From Scleromitrula shiraiana (taxonomy: Eukaryota > Ascomycota > Leotiomycetes > Helotiales > Sclerotiniaceae), in NCBI GenBank assembly GCA_028455995.1, contig JABELC010000011.1:1054001-1118000 (forward strand): a stretch of 64,000 bases of DNA, written 5' to 3'. The notes below the pieces were generated by a model. That model had not been told where the DNA came from, did no database searches, and worked only from the letters and a program-made list of their open reading frames with translations. Shown here piece after piece: positions 23,596-36,752 of the stretch. Numbering within the stretch: position 1 is the stretch's first letter; each line of letters begins with the position of its first letter. Made by a program: the position numbers and the translations under genes.

Positions 23596-26295
23596 ATTGA
23601 CTTGTCCAGGAAGAACGTGATGAGGTTAATTGAACTTACTGTAATTCGTTATTCTAGGGAGGTGTTAGAAATTATTTATATTTATAATCAATTACGCAAA
23701 ACTCAATTTGAATAAACTAGCCATGAAGTTCAGATCAGATATCGGCATAGTAGTCACGTCACTCGGTATATATAATGATGTCCAGCCACTCAGCTGAAAA
23801 TTCAATACCCTAGCACGCCGTCTGACTCAATAGTTGACATCTCGCTTATTGTTTTCGAGAGGATGGCGCACTACTTAGAGAAGGAATTCCATGTGAAAAT
23901 ATTGTAAGATTTTATCTCGATTAAATCGAACAGAATTCTGATTATTGGCATGTCGATAAGATAAGAGTTTGATCGATTCTGAGGCGTTTTTGTAGATGGA
24001 ATGATTCGGAAAGCGATAAGAAGTGTTCTATTCTACCCACTTAAACGACTACGTTTAAATGTGCTTCAACGATTAGTTCATTTGAATATCACTTCTTAAA
24101 TTTCGAAGATATAAAAATGTATTTGGCATATAAAAGGTTGATTATAAGCCAGCAAATAAATTCATGTTCTTTTACCTTTTGATAGAATGATAGTCGTGAA
24201 ACTATATCTAAATACAAGACAGAAAATACTAGTATGATACTATATGTCCAAAAGATGGAACTGATCTGTGACTTTAGAACTAATCGTTGAACCCCACGAG
24301 AATACAATATATCAATACGATTGTAAAAGTGTAAATGATTGAAAAATTGCTATTTCTTTCTAGACAATTCCTTGCGGATTCTGTTATAAAATATCCTACA
24401 ACTTAAACCAAGCCACTCGACTTATCACCCGGTGAGGGGCAAATTTCTTTTGAAGAGAAGCAATACTAGCAGTTGGTCCATCGTAAGGAATTGAGACGGG
24501 AGGAAAGTGCAAATGTAAATTTGTGGAAAATCTAAACTTACAGGAAGTGGCAATGCATTCTTTTAGAGCTCTTGAACTGCTCTCTCTTGCATGTCAATAT
24601 TAGTTACAACTTTAAAATGAGGGAGTATTCAAGTAAGAGATTATTTCTTTGTTTTTGATACCTTCGTCGATAATATTCAGTCTTCGTACTCAAATAAGAA
24701 TTGCTCGTCAAATGCAGATACTTTATTAAATCATTTCGTACTGACCATACCAGCGATTATACCAAGACACTTAAACTTATTCCATGAGCAAAACAATATA
24801 GCATGTGGCCACGGTCTAACTTCGCGAGTTCGATCCGTCACTTACGTCGTTTGGTATAGCCGATTTCCCTAAAAATATATCCTCAACACAAAAATCTATC
24901 AACAACACATTCGGATACTATTTGCACCATAACGACGACTACATTATCAAGAAAAATACCAAAAAAACTCAAGCTTCATCCTTAGATTACTACACAAAAT
25001 TAGATGCACTCCAGAGGAAAAACGAACAAAATGGCAAAACCCCGCTCCGGACCCTCGGGGCCGCAGAGCAGTGATAACCACCCCCACTAGAACCTGGCAA
25101 ATTCTAGCTTTGGTGGTTTGTAGTAACTCAGACTGCAGGCCATAACTGTGAAATGTTGGCAGCATTCCACATGATGGCCGGCAGGAGTCCGGCCAGGGCT
25201 TTCGCCCTGTTCGGCTGCCTTCAAGATCCTAACTGTACAGAGTTTTTAGAGTGTAGTTCCGGACCTACACTCTAACCACTCTGCCAGGTTTGATCAATCA
25301 ATTGCATTAATGTATACATGTTTGATAGAATATATATACCATAGCTTTTAGTCGATTTGGTAGCGGTAGTAGTAGGCGAAAAGTAGAGTAGTGAATGACG
25401 ATATCCACTAGTGATAAATCTCGGTCTTGAATGGAACAATACTAGTATGAACTTAGTATGCACACCATAACCATAGTCCAACCGACACTTGATAGACTGA
25501 GCTTTCCCATGCTTGAAACATTTGCGATATATGGTAAGCCAGCCGAATGTTTTCAAATTCTCAGAGCCAGGGAGTGAACATATTTGAATAGACAACTTGA
25601 GAGTCATCACTTTCTAGGATATCGCAATATACAGATTGAAACACGGAACATGTGGCGTATCAAATTAATGCAACCAATATAGAGCTACTTGCCCAGGATC
25701 AGCTCAAGTTGGTCTCAGACGTGTAGACGCTGGCTCGATGTTCAACATTGATCATAACCAAAACTTTAGAAGGCAGTTGATGGTAAAGCAAGAGAATTGC
25801 AAGAACTACATCAAAGAAAACATCAAATACCATATAGAAACAAGATTACTGGGAAGGAGTACTAGGAAAAACGAAGGATGGGTGGATGCGGCTCAAGTGA
25901 AGGAAGTTCTTCCTCACATTGGGCAACAATTATTAACATGAAACAATGTATTTATTCCACAACTATAACTAGAAAACATTAAACATTCAAGGACAATAAT
26001 ATTTGACAAGAAATAAACCTACATAATGCTGTTTGTACTGTATGAAGCTGGCATCCGAAGTCAAGATAATTTATACATAACTTACCCTTACACCGCCTTA
26101 CATAAACTAACCATGTTGGGACAGCTTCCTGGCACAATTAATTGTCCCTGAGCGTTCATTATGACTTTAACAGATTGTAAATACAAAAAGGATGCACTGA
26201 TATGGAGATATTTCTTTACTGATGATCTCACGAATGATATGAAAAGCATAAGTTGAGGTTTAGGAGCTTCTGTGGGTTATGCTAGGCTTTGAGCA
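23596..26295. other. Intergenic with GC-rich hairpin patch and unclassified decayed sequence
   Basis: 2.7 kb upstream of the Trs130 gene without a credible protein frame. Most of it is AT-rich. 25030-25290 is abruptly GC-rich and structured (separate entry). The segment 24780-25000 contains a GAGTTCGATCC word resembling a pol III B box, but no tRNA fold was found. The last 300 bp serve as promoter for the Trs130 gene. Confidence 0.5.
25030..25286 (-). other. GC-rich hairpin cluster, possible tRNA-head SINE or structured RNA
   Basis: Three adjacent perfect hairpins lie within 110 bp: arms 25246-25256/25265-25275 (11 bp, 8-nt loop, with outer arms 25238-25243/25278-25283), arms 25194-25199/25204-25209 (6 bp with a GAAA tetraloop on the minus strand) and arms 25175-25181/25189-25195 (7 bp). 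The minus strand at 25286-25276 reads TGGCAGAGTGG, a perfect match to the pol III A-box pattern. No good B box was found downstream. The rest to about 25030 is GC-rich in AT-rich surroundings. A SINE remnant, a Helitron-type end or a structured RNA are all possible. Confidence 0.4.
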
Positions 26296-29200
26296 ATGGA
26301 ACAACCATCATCAAGCTCAAAAGTTACAGGTATTGCTACAAAATTTATCTGAATAGTCCTATACTGATAAATGTCAAGTGGAATACTTTGATCCGCATGG
26401 AGTATATCAGCTCTTATCACCAGGACTTCTTCCTCGACTTCCCCTAAGAAATTTACATTGGGAATCTCATGCCGGTCCACTGCGATCAATATCCTCACTC
26501 CATATCGACTTGGTTAGATCTGCCCATGACTCTGCCCTAACTGCTCCTACCGAATCCGCTACATCGAGTAATATAGACCTTTCACGAGTAAAGAGCACCG
26601 ATTCGGGGGCGAGCGCGGATGATGGATTCCGCACACAAGTTATAGGTCAAACAAACATCGAAAGACCACCGACTCTATCTCGCACCAATACTTCAAAATC
26701 AGCTGTGAAGAGTCGCAGACATCAAATTCCTGGTTTACGGCAGACACCATATTTGAAGATATTTTTTTTACGATGCGATGATAATGACACATATAAGTCA
26801 CAGGGTCGAAAGCAGGTCCGAGAATGGATCAAGGAACACACACCAGCTACTTCAAGCAAGGCTACTTCGCAGGAGAATCATGATAATTTCGAATGGCTCA
26901 TTGTTCATGTAATTGTTCCAAATACTGCAGCGGCAACACAGCCCAGAACCAGTGGGAAAAGTGCGGAAGGTAGCTCTGGATCTACATCCGATAAATCTGC
27001 AACACGATGGAGAGGTGGTGGATCGTCTACAATTTTGGAAAAATTGAGGGCGGATTTCAATGGGTCATCAAAATCGGGGGTTGATCGCATTGCTCAGATT
27101 CGCATTGGTATAAATGATGTTCCATATGATCTACTTCCTCGTGTCGTTCCAGCAATACCCGGCTCATACACCGAATCTCCGCAAGAAAATGAAAATGCAT
27201 GGATAGATCTTGTGTCAAAACTCAAGTTCTTAATATTACAATCATTTGATATGCGTGTTACTCAATACGAAGAAGATATTCGAGAAAAAGATAGTCAAAG
27301 AAGCTTGCCTGGGTGGAACTTTTGCACTTTTTTTGTGCTTAAGGAAGGCCTAGCCAGAGGATTTGAAAGTGTCGGCTTAGTTGAAGATGCTTTAGTTGGT
27401 TATGATGAGCTTGCAATTGGATTGGATACAATTGTAAGAGAACATGCTGTAGCAGGATCTGGAGCTCAGCATGGCGGATCTTTTCTACCTTATACCGAGG
27501 ATCTCAAACAACAGGCCGAGCGAGCTAGGGAAGCGATATTGAATGAGATGAGTATGAAAAATGCAGGAATCGAATCAGAAGAAACAATCGATTTACAAAA
27601 TACGGATGAAGCTCCCCAGAAAGAGGATGACGAGATTCCAATAAATGCATCCAAAAAGCGATATCGAGAGCTCATTCTTTCAAACGATATATCAATCTTT
27701 GATTTCCGGTGTTACTTGTTTGCTCGCCAATTATTCCTCTTATTGCGTCAAGCAAATGCATGGTCTACACAAGCGGAGTTACTTGCAAAACTCAAAGAGC
27801 AACGAGAATCGAGCTTATTAGGTGTCGCTGCAAGACTTCCGGCTTCACAGCCATCAGATGATATAGAAAATCTTACTTTACTGGGAGAAGTATGTAAGAG
27901 GTCGATGGATTTTGCTGCTTCTATCTCTAGCATTATGCGTGAGGATATTTGGAGTGCCTATCTGCATTCACAGAAGGAGGTCTCTTATGAAAAAGCAAAA
28001 TCAGATATCAAAGATGATCCTGTGATGACTCAAGTTATCGAGAATATTGTTTCATCGTTCACATTCTCTCTTTCTCAACAAATACTTGCACAAACATCCA
28101 CCAAGGCATTACCTATACCGCCTTCAACGCTGGCACCACCTAGTGGCAGTGGACAGGAACCTAAAGCTGCAATTCCTGAACCTAAAACTATGATGCATCC
28201 TGCTAGATCAACCTCCCTTGCACTGCGTTCAGCATCTCGGGAACCTCCAAGCCCGGGGTTGTTTCCTGGAGGTCGGAGAGCCAGTATACCAGGTCCTGAT
28301 TCTGCATCCTCGGCCTTCCTCAAGAATGGGCTTGAGGAACTTGCTGCTCATCGAGCGGGACTTTATCTACTTTCTCGTAGTGTTCTAGCGCATGTTGGTA
28401 AGCAACGTGGTTGGTCTACTGGGTGGGAGGAGATAAAGCAAGACCTTAGTAACAACCATAACGATCTAGAAGAGGTCGATCTAGATAAGGAGACGCCACA
28501 AGTAGAGGATTCGACGGTCGATGTGTCCCAGATACAACCTTCATTACACGGTATTGATAGTCAGCTACTTAGAACGGCATTAGACAATAGTGACGACTTT
28601 TATCGTCTTTATGAGACATTGACAGACAAAGTACTTCGTCATTATACTGTTGCAAATCGCACCCACTCTGTTCAGACGAGTATGGCTGATTTGGCAATCC
28701 TCAAATACCACCTTAAAGATTATGCTGCCGCTGCTTCCTACTTTTATCGCATAACGCCATTTTATGGAGATTCTTCGTGGACACATATCGAGATGTCGAT
28801 GCTGATTATATACGCGAAATGTCTCAAGGAATTGGATCGTAAAGATGAGTACGTTAGGGTTGTGCTGAAACTCCTTGCAAGGGCGGCCACGATTGAGAAA
28901 GATAAACTTGCCAAGAAGTCCAGTTTTAAAATTGGCCGTACACCCACTTTTGATCAGGACGAGATTGAACTAAGTGATACATATCTGGATGAGTTGTTAC
29001 AAATAACACAAACGCTAACCCGTGACGTTCATGTACCATTACATGATTACTTTAGTCATCTTGAAGTAGATGGCACCCCTCAGTATCATTTAAGCAAGGA
29101 CAGCTTTGGGCTGCAACTTCGACTTCAATATTTGTTAAAGTATGATTTGAACATTGACAAGGCAAGGGTCAGAGTTGCGCCATTTGTTGGTGTCCCTGGT

Positions 29201-31117
29201 CGTGAGATCTGGCTCGAGACCACTGAAGCAGTTCTTTTCACAAGTGGGTGGGTAAAATTGCATGTTCAGAGCAATGTAAGTAGAGCCTTCCAATACTAAA
29301 ACAAATGCTAACAACCTCAGGTCATAATTCCAGGTTCCTATCAAGTTACGCACGTTATTCTTCAAAGTAGTAAACTTGTTTTAGAATATCCATACGTACA
29401 TGATAATAGTGGGCAATTGTCTGCAAAAGGCAGCCTATCTTTCAAATGTCCAAAATTACTTCTCTATCATAGAGCAGAGGCGTTCAATGCCAAACTATTT
29501 GCGTCGAGATGCATGCATCTAGATCGAAATCGCTCTCTAGAAATTGAGCTATCATCCGGTTGGAACACCGTTACCAAAGGCCATCTTCAACTTCGCGCAG
29601 CAACAGCAGGACTGAGACTGCAGACTAGTGAGGCTAAAGTGGTCGATGGACAAGTCGACATACCTAGATCATCAGAAGCAGGAGTAATACAATTTGGTTC
29701 CATGGAGTCGGAGTCAATCGCAAGGATTTCAGTACCCTTTAGCCTTGAGCATGAGGTAAATGAGATAACCCTCAGACTCGAAATCTCATATAGTACGGAT
29801 GATGGAGACTTTTTCTTCGCCACCGCTTCGACAATATCAATCATGCTTCCTTTGGGAGTCAATGTCCAAGACGTTTTCAAGCATAAAGCGTTATTCTCTA
29901 AGTTTACAATATCTACATCTACAAACAATCCACTTCGACTACTAGGTTCAGACCTGGAAAAATCCGAGGTCTTTGAAGCACAAAGTGGATTTGGTATCAC
30001 ACGACCACTTACCATATTTCCTCGTCAGCCTGCATCAATGTTATATAAGATCACCAAAACATCATCACCTCCTTCTCCAACTTCACGACGGAAGTCTCAG
30101 AAGTCTTCGAGAACATCTTTATCACTTGTATTGCATTATATATGCCTTGATGAAGAAGTCAATGACGCCGTCGCTTCAGCCCTAGAGAATTTTCTCGGAG
30201 GAAATTCCTTACGACCGTATACACGCTTGATCATTCCTATTATTCTTGCAGAGTTTCGAACGCATTTCTTGCCATACGATCTCGAGCGAGCTGCCATCCT
30301 AGGAGAAATTCCAACATCTGCTATTTTAAACATTAACTGGCATGGCCATTTCTCTGGTCTAGGTAATTCCATTGACCAAAGTCAAGACACTGCCGTTATT
30401 ATCGGAAAGTTACTACAAGAATGGCAGCAAAACAATCCGGTTATTACTCTACCATCCTTGTCTGTTAACGCAGACGCCATCGCCAAAAGTAGATCTATCG
30501 TTGTACCTGTCGATGTTCCTTCAGTTACGGTAGTACATACCGCAGATCTCCGTCTACTCCAAACTACATCCGTATCATCTAGTACTGCTATAGCAGCAGC
30601 CAATGAACCAATTCCAGCTTCATTACAGCTACAATCTACAAGAACTTGGGACACCGATTCTGCATCTAACATTGCTGGACAAGGAGATGAATTAGAATTC
30701 ATATATGAGGTTTCTGGACAGCCAGACACATGGATTATTGGCGGAAGACGAAAAGGACAGTTCACAGTCCCAGGTATAATAGAAGGCAAGAGCCATAAGC
30801 TAACCTTCCCTATCGTTCTAATTCCTCTCCGTGAAGGCTTTTTACCATTTCCTACCGTGGAAATCAAACCATTTGTGGCGGCCAGGAACGTTGGATCAGG
30901 ATCATCTGGTGGTGGAAGTGGAGAGGATAGCGCCCGGCCTAAACCCCACTCAATCACTTGTGAGACGGATTGCAAGAATACTGGGGAAACCATTAGAGTC
31001 ATTAGTGATGCCCGGAAAACTACTGTAAGTCTGGATGCTAGCGGACCACAAGGCGGAGCATGGTTATTGGAAAGTGAAAGAAGGCAAGCAGGACCGGGAG
31101 GGATCGTGATTGATTGA
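26296..31117 (+). CDS. TRS130: TRAPP II subunit Trs130 / TRAPPC10 homologue
   Basis: Large subunit of the TRAPP II tethering complex, which works at the late Golgi as part of a guanine-nucleotide exchange machinery for Ypt/Rab GTPases. Exons are 26296-26329, 26379-29275 and 29321-31117 (1576 codons). The introns are short (49 and 45 bp), GT..AG, phases 1 and 0. The first exon supplies only MEQPSSSSKVT and a split Val codon, and its in-frame ATG fixes the start, because the main frame has no ATG before the conserved VEYFDPHGVY. The N-terminal half carries the conserved Trs130/TMEM1 segment (LRQTPYLKIFFLRCDD, later LPGWNFCTFFVLKEGLARGF). The middle has Ser/Pro-rich loops, and a tetratricopeptide-like helical part follows (KYHLKDYAAAASYFYRITPF). 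The C-terminal 600 residues form beta-rich domains ending in a Gly/Ser loop and LLESERRQAGPGG. Essential in yeast. Confidence 0.92.
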
Positions 31118-31869
31118 TTGGACATTTGAGAAGCATTGGTCTGCTATACTGTATTGTATTGTTGATAGGTAAATCCTCGGAGCAGCTTGTATATTTGTAC
31201 GGAGACCTGATAACTTTAATACTCGTTACGTGCCCGTCAAGCTTTTACAAGCTAATTAGATGCCGAGGAGCGGGCAGGGTAGCGGAAGCGGGAAAGGCAT
31301 AGTTTGAATAGATTAAGCTAATCGATTTAAGCTACCTGTTTTTGGCAAATATTCACCAAATTTTCATAACTCGGATTCTTCAAAAATTACAGGAAGGAGA
31401 AATTCACCCAGAAACGTAAAATCTACCGGTAGGCACTTCTTATCACTCTTATCCACCCCAACCCCCATGCATACCATGCATATTGCGTCAAGGATTAACT
31501 CCAGCTTTCGATTATTCGCCCAATTGAAGCAGCTTACTACTGTAGTATTGTAACGATGAAAGTACCCGAAGGAGAAATGATCAGTTTAGTCCCCGCCTAG
31601 ATCTAGTGGTAAGCAGAAAACCTCCATTATAACTCCTATGATTCGATCGATTTCACGGAGGAAGGACGACCTGAATATCATGCATGGAAAGCTACCGTAC
31701 CATCGTGCCATTGCAGGTTGTACTAAACCTTGAATGTTTCCGTGATCTGAGGTAACCTTTTTCTTTTCTCTCTTTTTCTCGTTCTCGATTTTGTGATATT
31801 TTCTTCCTGTTTTCTTTCAAATCAAAGTCAATTGAGGAAGATATTATACTCTTGGAATAGTTAGTTGCA
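31118..31869. promoter_or_regulatory. Upstream region of amino-acid permease with paired GATA sites
   Basis: No coding frame. Two CTTATC words (GATAAG on the minus strand) at 31439-31444 and 31448-31453 lie about 420 bp before the permease ATG. Fungal AreA/Nit-2 factors bind such paired GATA sites in nitrogen-regulated permease promoters. The link is inferred from motif and gene type. Confidence 0.4.
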
Positions 31870-33796
31870 ATGGGGGAGATCAAGTCCAGCCAAGTGGACT
31901 CACTCGAGTATCCTACCAATAGAAGCATCCCGAACGAAAAAGATCTCCCAACCTACAGCAGTGATCCTGATAACAGTGGTGTGATCCTCGAAAATGTCGA
32001 TGATCTCAAACGTCGTCTCTCGGGTCGACAAATCCAAATGGTCACTATAGGTGGATCAATCGGCACAGCATTATTCGTATCTATAGGATCTGGTCTTACG
32101 CAAGGTGGGCCAGGATCTCTCTTCATAGCTTTTGTGTTATATAGTTGCTTTTTGGCATTGGTCAACAATTGTATGGCGGAAATGTCGGTTTTCATGCCAG
32201 TCAGTGGAAGTTTTGTAAGAATGGGAAGTCGATGGGTGGATGAGGCTTTTGGATTCATGCTGGGTTGGAATTTCTTTTTGTATGAGGCTGTTTTGATTCC
32301 GTGGGAGATTAGTGCGCTGAACTTAGTGTTGACTTTTTGGAGTGATAAGATTCCGTTGGCGGCGGTTTGTGCGGCTTGTATTGTTCTTTATGGTATTATT
32401 AACTTGTTCGCCGTTAAGTGGTATGGAGAAAGTGAATTCTGGCTTTCGGGTGGCAAGGTAGTCTTGATATCCATAGTCTTTTGCTTTACATTCATTACAA
32501 TGGTTGGAGGTAATCCAAAACATGACGCATACGGATTCAGATATTGGAGAGAACCGGGTGCATTTGCCGAATATGTTACCACCGGCTCCCTAGGAAGGTT
32601 CGAAGGATTTCTCGCAGCATTATGGAAAGCCGCTTTCACTATCGTAGGACCTGGTATGTCGAGACAAAATCAATTTTATAGATGTCTATCTAACAATTGT
32701 TTATAGAATACATTGCAATGATGTCGGGAGAAGCGGCACACCCACGCAGAAATCTCAAACGAGCATTCAAAACTATCTACTGGCGATTTGGAGTCTTCTT
32801 CATCGGTGGGGCACTCGCTTGCGGAATAGTCATTCCATATAATGACAAAAAGCTCATTGCTATTCTCAATTCTGGTGGCTCCGAAACAGGTACTGCCGCA
32901 TCCAGTCCCTATGTTATTGCTATGCAAAATTTGGGTATTGGTGTTCTCCCACATATTACAAATGCATTACTTGTCACAAGTATCTTTAGTGCTGGGAATT
33001 CTTATGTGTAGGTTCACTTCCAGATATCATTTCGAAAATATTCATATTGACTTGCTATCGTAGTTACTGCGCATGCCGTACCTTATATGGCCTATCTCTC
33101 GATGGACATGCACCCCGATTCCTCCGCAAATGTACAAAAGCAGGCGTGCCTATCTACTGTTTCTGCATCACCATGATATTCCCATTTCTGAGCTTCCTCG
33201 CCGTGGGCAGTAGTTCCGGACAAGTAATTACCTGGCTTGCCAATCTTACGGAAGCTTCTCAAATCATCGATTACATTTGCATGTGTATTATCTATCTATT
33301 CTTTTATCGAGCGATGAAGGCCCAGGGTATGGATAGAAAGGATCTTCCTTATATCGGATGGGCTCAACCTTATTGTGCGTGGGCCGGATTGTGCGCCATG
33401 ATTTTTACTGTGGCGTGTTATGGGTATACAACATTTTTGCCTGGGTGTAGGTTCTCTCTCTTCTTCCAAACCGTTTTTCTTTCGTCTCCTTTTCACAAAT
33501 ATCTCTTCCTGGTGACTGCTCAAATTTGAATGAACGAATTGCTAACTCGATACGAAACAGGGTGGGATCTAGGAACCTTCTGGTCCTATTACACAATGGT
33601 TTTTGTATGCCCAGTGCTCTACGTATTCTGGAAAGTGTTTAAGAAAACTAAGGTGATCAAGTCAGAAGAAGCAGATTTAGTCTGGGAGAGACCTACAATT
33701 GATGCTTATGAGGCGAGTGTTTCTGAGCAACACATCTCGTTTTGGCAGGAGGTTAAGGAGATGATGGGGAGGAAGAAAACGGGACATTTAGAATAA
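31870..33796 (+). CDS. Amino-acid permease (AAT family)
   Basis: Plasma-membrane amino-acid:proton symporter of the yeast AAT type. Exons are 31870-32653, 32707-33007, 33064-33446 and 33561-33796 (568 codons). The first intron removes an in-frame stop, and the last has branch site GCTAAC at 33541-33546. The donor at 33447 is the least certain junction, chosen because it alone gives a GT end and the right phase. A hydrophilic 55-residue N-terminus leads to RRLSGRQIQMVTIGGSIGTA, the family's first-helix signature, and GLTQGGPGSL follows. Mid-protein EYIAMMSGEAAHPRRNLKRA is the helix-6 to loop motif, and SIFSAGNSY the helix-8 motif. Twelve membrane segments are visible. The C-terminal tail is charged (VWERPTIDAYEAS). 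Substrate specificity cannot be read off. Confidence 0.92.
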
Positions 33797-34846
33797 TAGG
33801 ATGGGATGGGGGTGGGGTGACATTTTACTAGTAGATTGCCCATGGGGTTTATTGCGAGTAAACAAAAAGTCATATACCTGTTGAGACCCGGATTCATTGC
33901 ATCACCTTCATGTTGTTTGTGATTATATATGTCATGGGTGATTGGTTGCTACTGAACTGATCTGGACAACTGAAACAGTAGAATTGCAATGTCTATATAT
34001 GAATCGTTCAAGGAGAATATATGAATAGCCAACTTCAAGATTATTGATAAGCCGGTTGTTGAAAAAGACGTCAGGTCATTTTAAACAAAGTGTAGTAAGA
34101 GGGAGATATCCTTGGTGTGTAATTCTTTTTCAATCCTCCAAAACCTCTTTCTCCGAATCCTGCTCAAAATGTATATTCCCCTATGGCTGCAATTTTCAGG
34201 TCGTTTTTCTATCTCTCTACAAACTATTCATTCATTCCAACTTATTTCATCTTGAATAAATCTGTCTTTGAGATCTAACTTACAGATGAACTTAGGCATG
34301 TGTTGATTGGAATAGAGATACGAATACCTATCGATATATGTACACGAACGGAGGAAGATCACAATTCCATAATCTTTTATAACAGAAAATTATGAATAAG
34401 AAAATAAACATTAATGGATTATAATACCAATACATAATGCTATTATGAACACGAAGAGATGAACTAGTATACATATACGGGCATCGAGTAGAGAAAAATA
34501 ACACAAAGTAATCTAGAATAAAGTGAAGTAAAACAAAGTGAACTAGAGCCTAGAGAAGACTCAGGGAACAGGAAACAAGAGAAGAAACAAGTAATAAACG
34601 ACCATACCATAACATGAATAATGACAACAACAACAACAGTAGCAACAATAACAACTTGACCAAACCAACAACATATTTCATCTCTTCATACTCTCATCCA
34701 TAATCCTCTCCAATGAATACTTAATGCTCCTTCATATCCCTCATTCCATGTTATTCTTCTCTTTGCAAAGCACCACCAGAACGCGAAATCATACCATCAA
34801 CCCCGTTTCTCTCTTCCTCGTTTCACACATCCAATCCCCCATTCAA
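33797..34846. other. Convergent intergenic region
   Basis: Lies between two genes whose 3' ends face each other. AT-rich, with an (ACAACA)n-like stretch at 34626-34650. No coding frame or RNA gene is supported. Confidence 0.55.
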
Positions 34847-36752
34847 TCAGATGTTCGAAATGCCACTCAAAACACTCCTGCTAGTACCTACGACAGCACC
34901 GCCGCCATCATTACCGCCACCATTACCACCATTATCATCACTACTACTACCACCAACATTAATTCTATTGACTCTAACCTCTGGACCTCCTTTCGAATTC
35001 CAATTTGCCTGTTTCAAGTCGCCCGATGTATAAAGTGAACTCTCCTTTGAGTCCAATCCTACATTTCCCAGTCCCAATGACCCAACACTACTTTGCCTTG
35101 AGACCTTTCTTAAACTCGGCGAAGATCTTAAGGCCGGTTCATCTTCATCGTCAATTACCTTTGAACTGGCAGGTGTAACATTCCTTTGTCTTTTTGTACC
35201 TGTAATATTAGTTGCAGTAAATGGATGTGAAGATCTTCTGTTGCCAACTACAAAGTCCGTCAATGAGTTTGCCGGACTAAGGTTGTTGTTTTCTTTCCGG
35301 CTGAGGATACCACCCGTTGATGAAGAGCTTACCCTTCTGGAACGCGCTTCATTTGTTGTGGCAATTTCTTGGATGTGCACAGTAAGTTCCTTGGGGTCGG
35401 CTGATGGAATGGGTGTAGGAACGCGGTCGGCAACACCACGGATCAATTCTTTTGTGATGGATGGTTGTCTGGCAACTGTTGTGTTTGCAAGCACAGATTC
35501 GAGTCCATTCTGGGGCGTATTGACGGGTGCACGGGGGAGTAGTGCTTCACATAAAGCATCGTATCCACCATCGCATGATATAGTTTGACGTTCAGATTTC
35601 TCGATAATCATTGGGTCTGAAATATTGCGGACGCTTCCTGATTGATTACTTGCACGTACAGAAGACACATCTGGCATAGAAGTATCAGTAGATGATGCTT
35701 GACGACGCCATTGGGTAAATGCAGGTACGGTGGTGAATGGATCGAAAGTGGGCGCTTTTGAAAATGGCGCTGGTGGAGGTGGCATAGACGTTGTTTGGGA
35801 GCCAAGAAATCCATGGTTGGTTACTGGCTTTCGTGGAGAGTGACTATGAGCTTCAATATCCTCCACATGTTTAGGGGGTGATTGATGATGACCATAAAAA
35901 GGTGCGACAACAGATACTTGACGCCACATAGATGCATTTGGCCATGCAATTGAAGATGTTTCGAGGACATCTAATGATTGTTAGAAATAGCCCAGAAGAT
36001 CGCAGAGACTCAGGCAAGTAAACGTACCTAAGGGGGCGTGTTGGAATGAAAATGCCACCAAGTTCTTGACTCGTTCGAAGGGCATAGATATATTATCTAG
36101 CGGAAAACCTTCTGCGATAACTACCTTAACGCGACCGAGATCATCTCCGGGGTTCCAATAGCTTTGCGATAGAAGTTCTCGATGAAAAGCAGGAAATTCA
36201 AGTTTCTTGTAATCGCCCTGTTTGTCAAGCTCTAGATGATATTAGCTTATCTTGTTTCTGCTCGCAACAATCATGTCTAGAATTACCAATACTAGTTTCG
36301 AGAACAGTTGGCCAAGGACCATTTCGATGAAACAATTTGCTTCTATATTGTCTGTCAGTTCAACTGATTTTGCGTAAGAAGTCCAGTCAACTTACCCGGC
36401 AAGCCTTCCGTCAAGGAATACACGGGCTTCAAATATTACATGCTCGGCATGTTTGTTACTGATCTGATGTATGTAACGACTGGGCTCTGGATTTTGCCAA
36501 GAATGAATGGAAATACGAAAATTTTCACCAGCAGGTAAACCTGGAACAAAACAAGTAACAGTGGGAAGCAAAAGAGCTGTACTTTGGGATGGATGGAATT
36601 CTATGTGTATTTATATCAGAATCCATCTCCACCACAGATTATCAAAACATACCAGGATCTTGGATAACCTGACAAGTGGTCTTGAACTCTTGCATAGGGA
36701 TCTTGCAGAGTTCATGCGGGAACACAAGAACATCCCAATTCTGATAACGCAT
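34847..36752 (-). CDS. Conserved-looking fungal protein of unknown function
   Basis: I do not recognise a named domain. Minus-strand exons are 36752-36653, 36600-36396, 36342-36287, 36231-36028 and 35970-34847 (563 codons). All four introns are GT..AG and the phases match. The N-terminal 190 residues look folded: MRYQNWDVLVFPHELCKIPM, a beta-rich segment with FEARVFLDGRLAGSKLF, and a strand-turn region with FPLDNISMPFERVKN. This could be a C2- or beta-sandwich-like fold, but that is a guess. The C-terminal 370 residues are Ser/Pro/Asn-rich, low complexity and probably disordered, ending in a Gly/Asp run. The start chosen is the first ATG in the frame of the folded part; an upstream ATG near 36965 could not be joined by a proper splice. 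Confidence 0.7.

Noticed and set aside
24820..24845. GAGTTCGATCC word resembling a tRNA B box
   Set aside because: No matching acceptor stem, D arm or A box at the right distance.
25690..25740. AGCTCAAGTTGGT plus GGCTCGATGTTC, resembling A and B boxes
   Set aside because: Anticodon and acceptor stems do not pair, so a functional tRNA is not supported. It is at most a very decayed tRNA-derived repeat.
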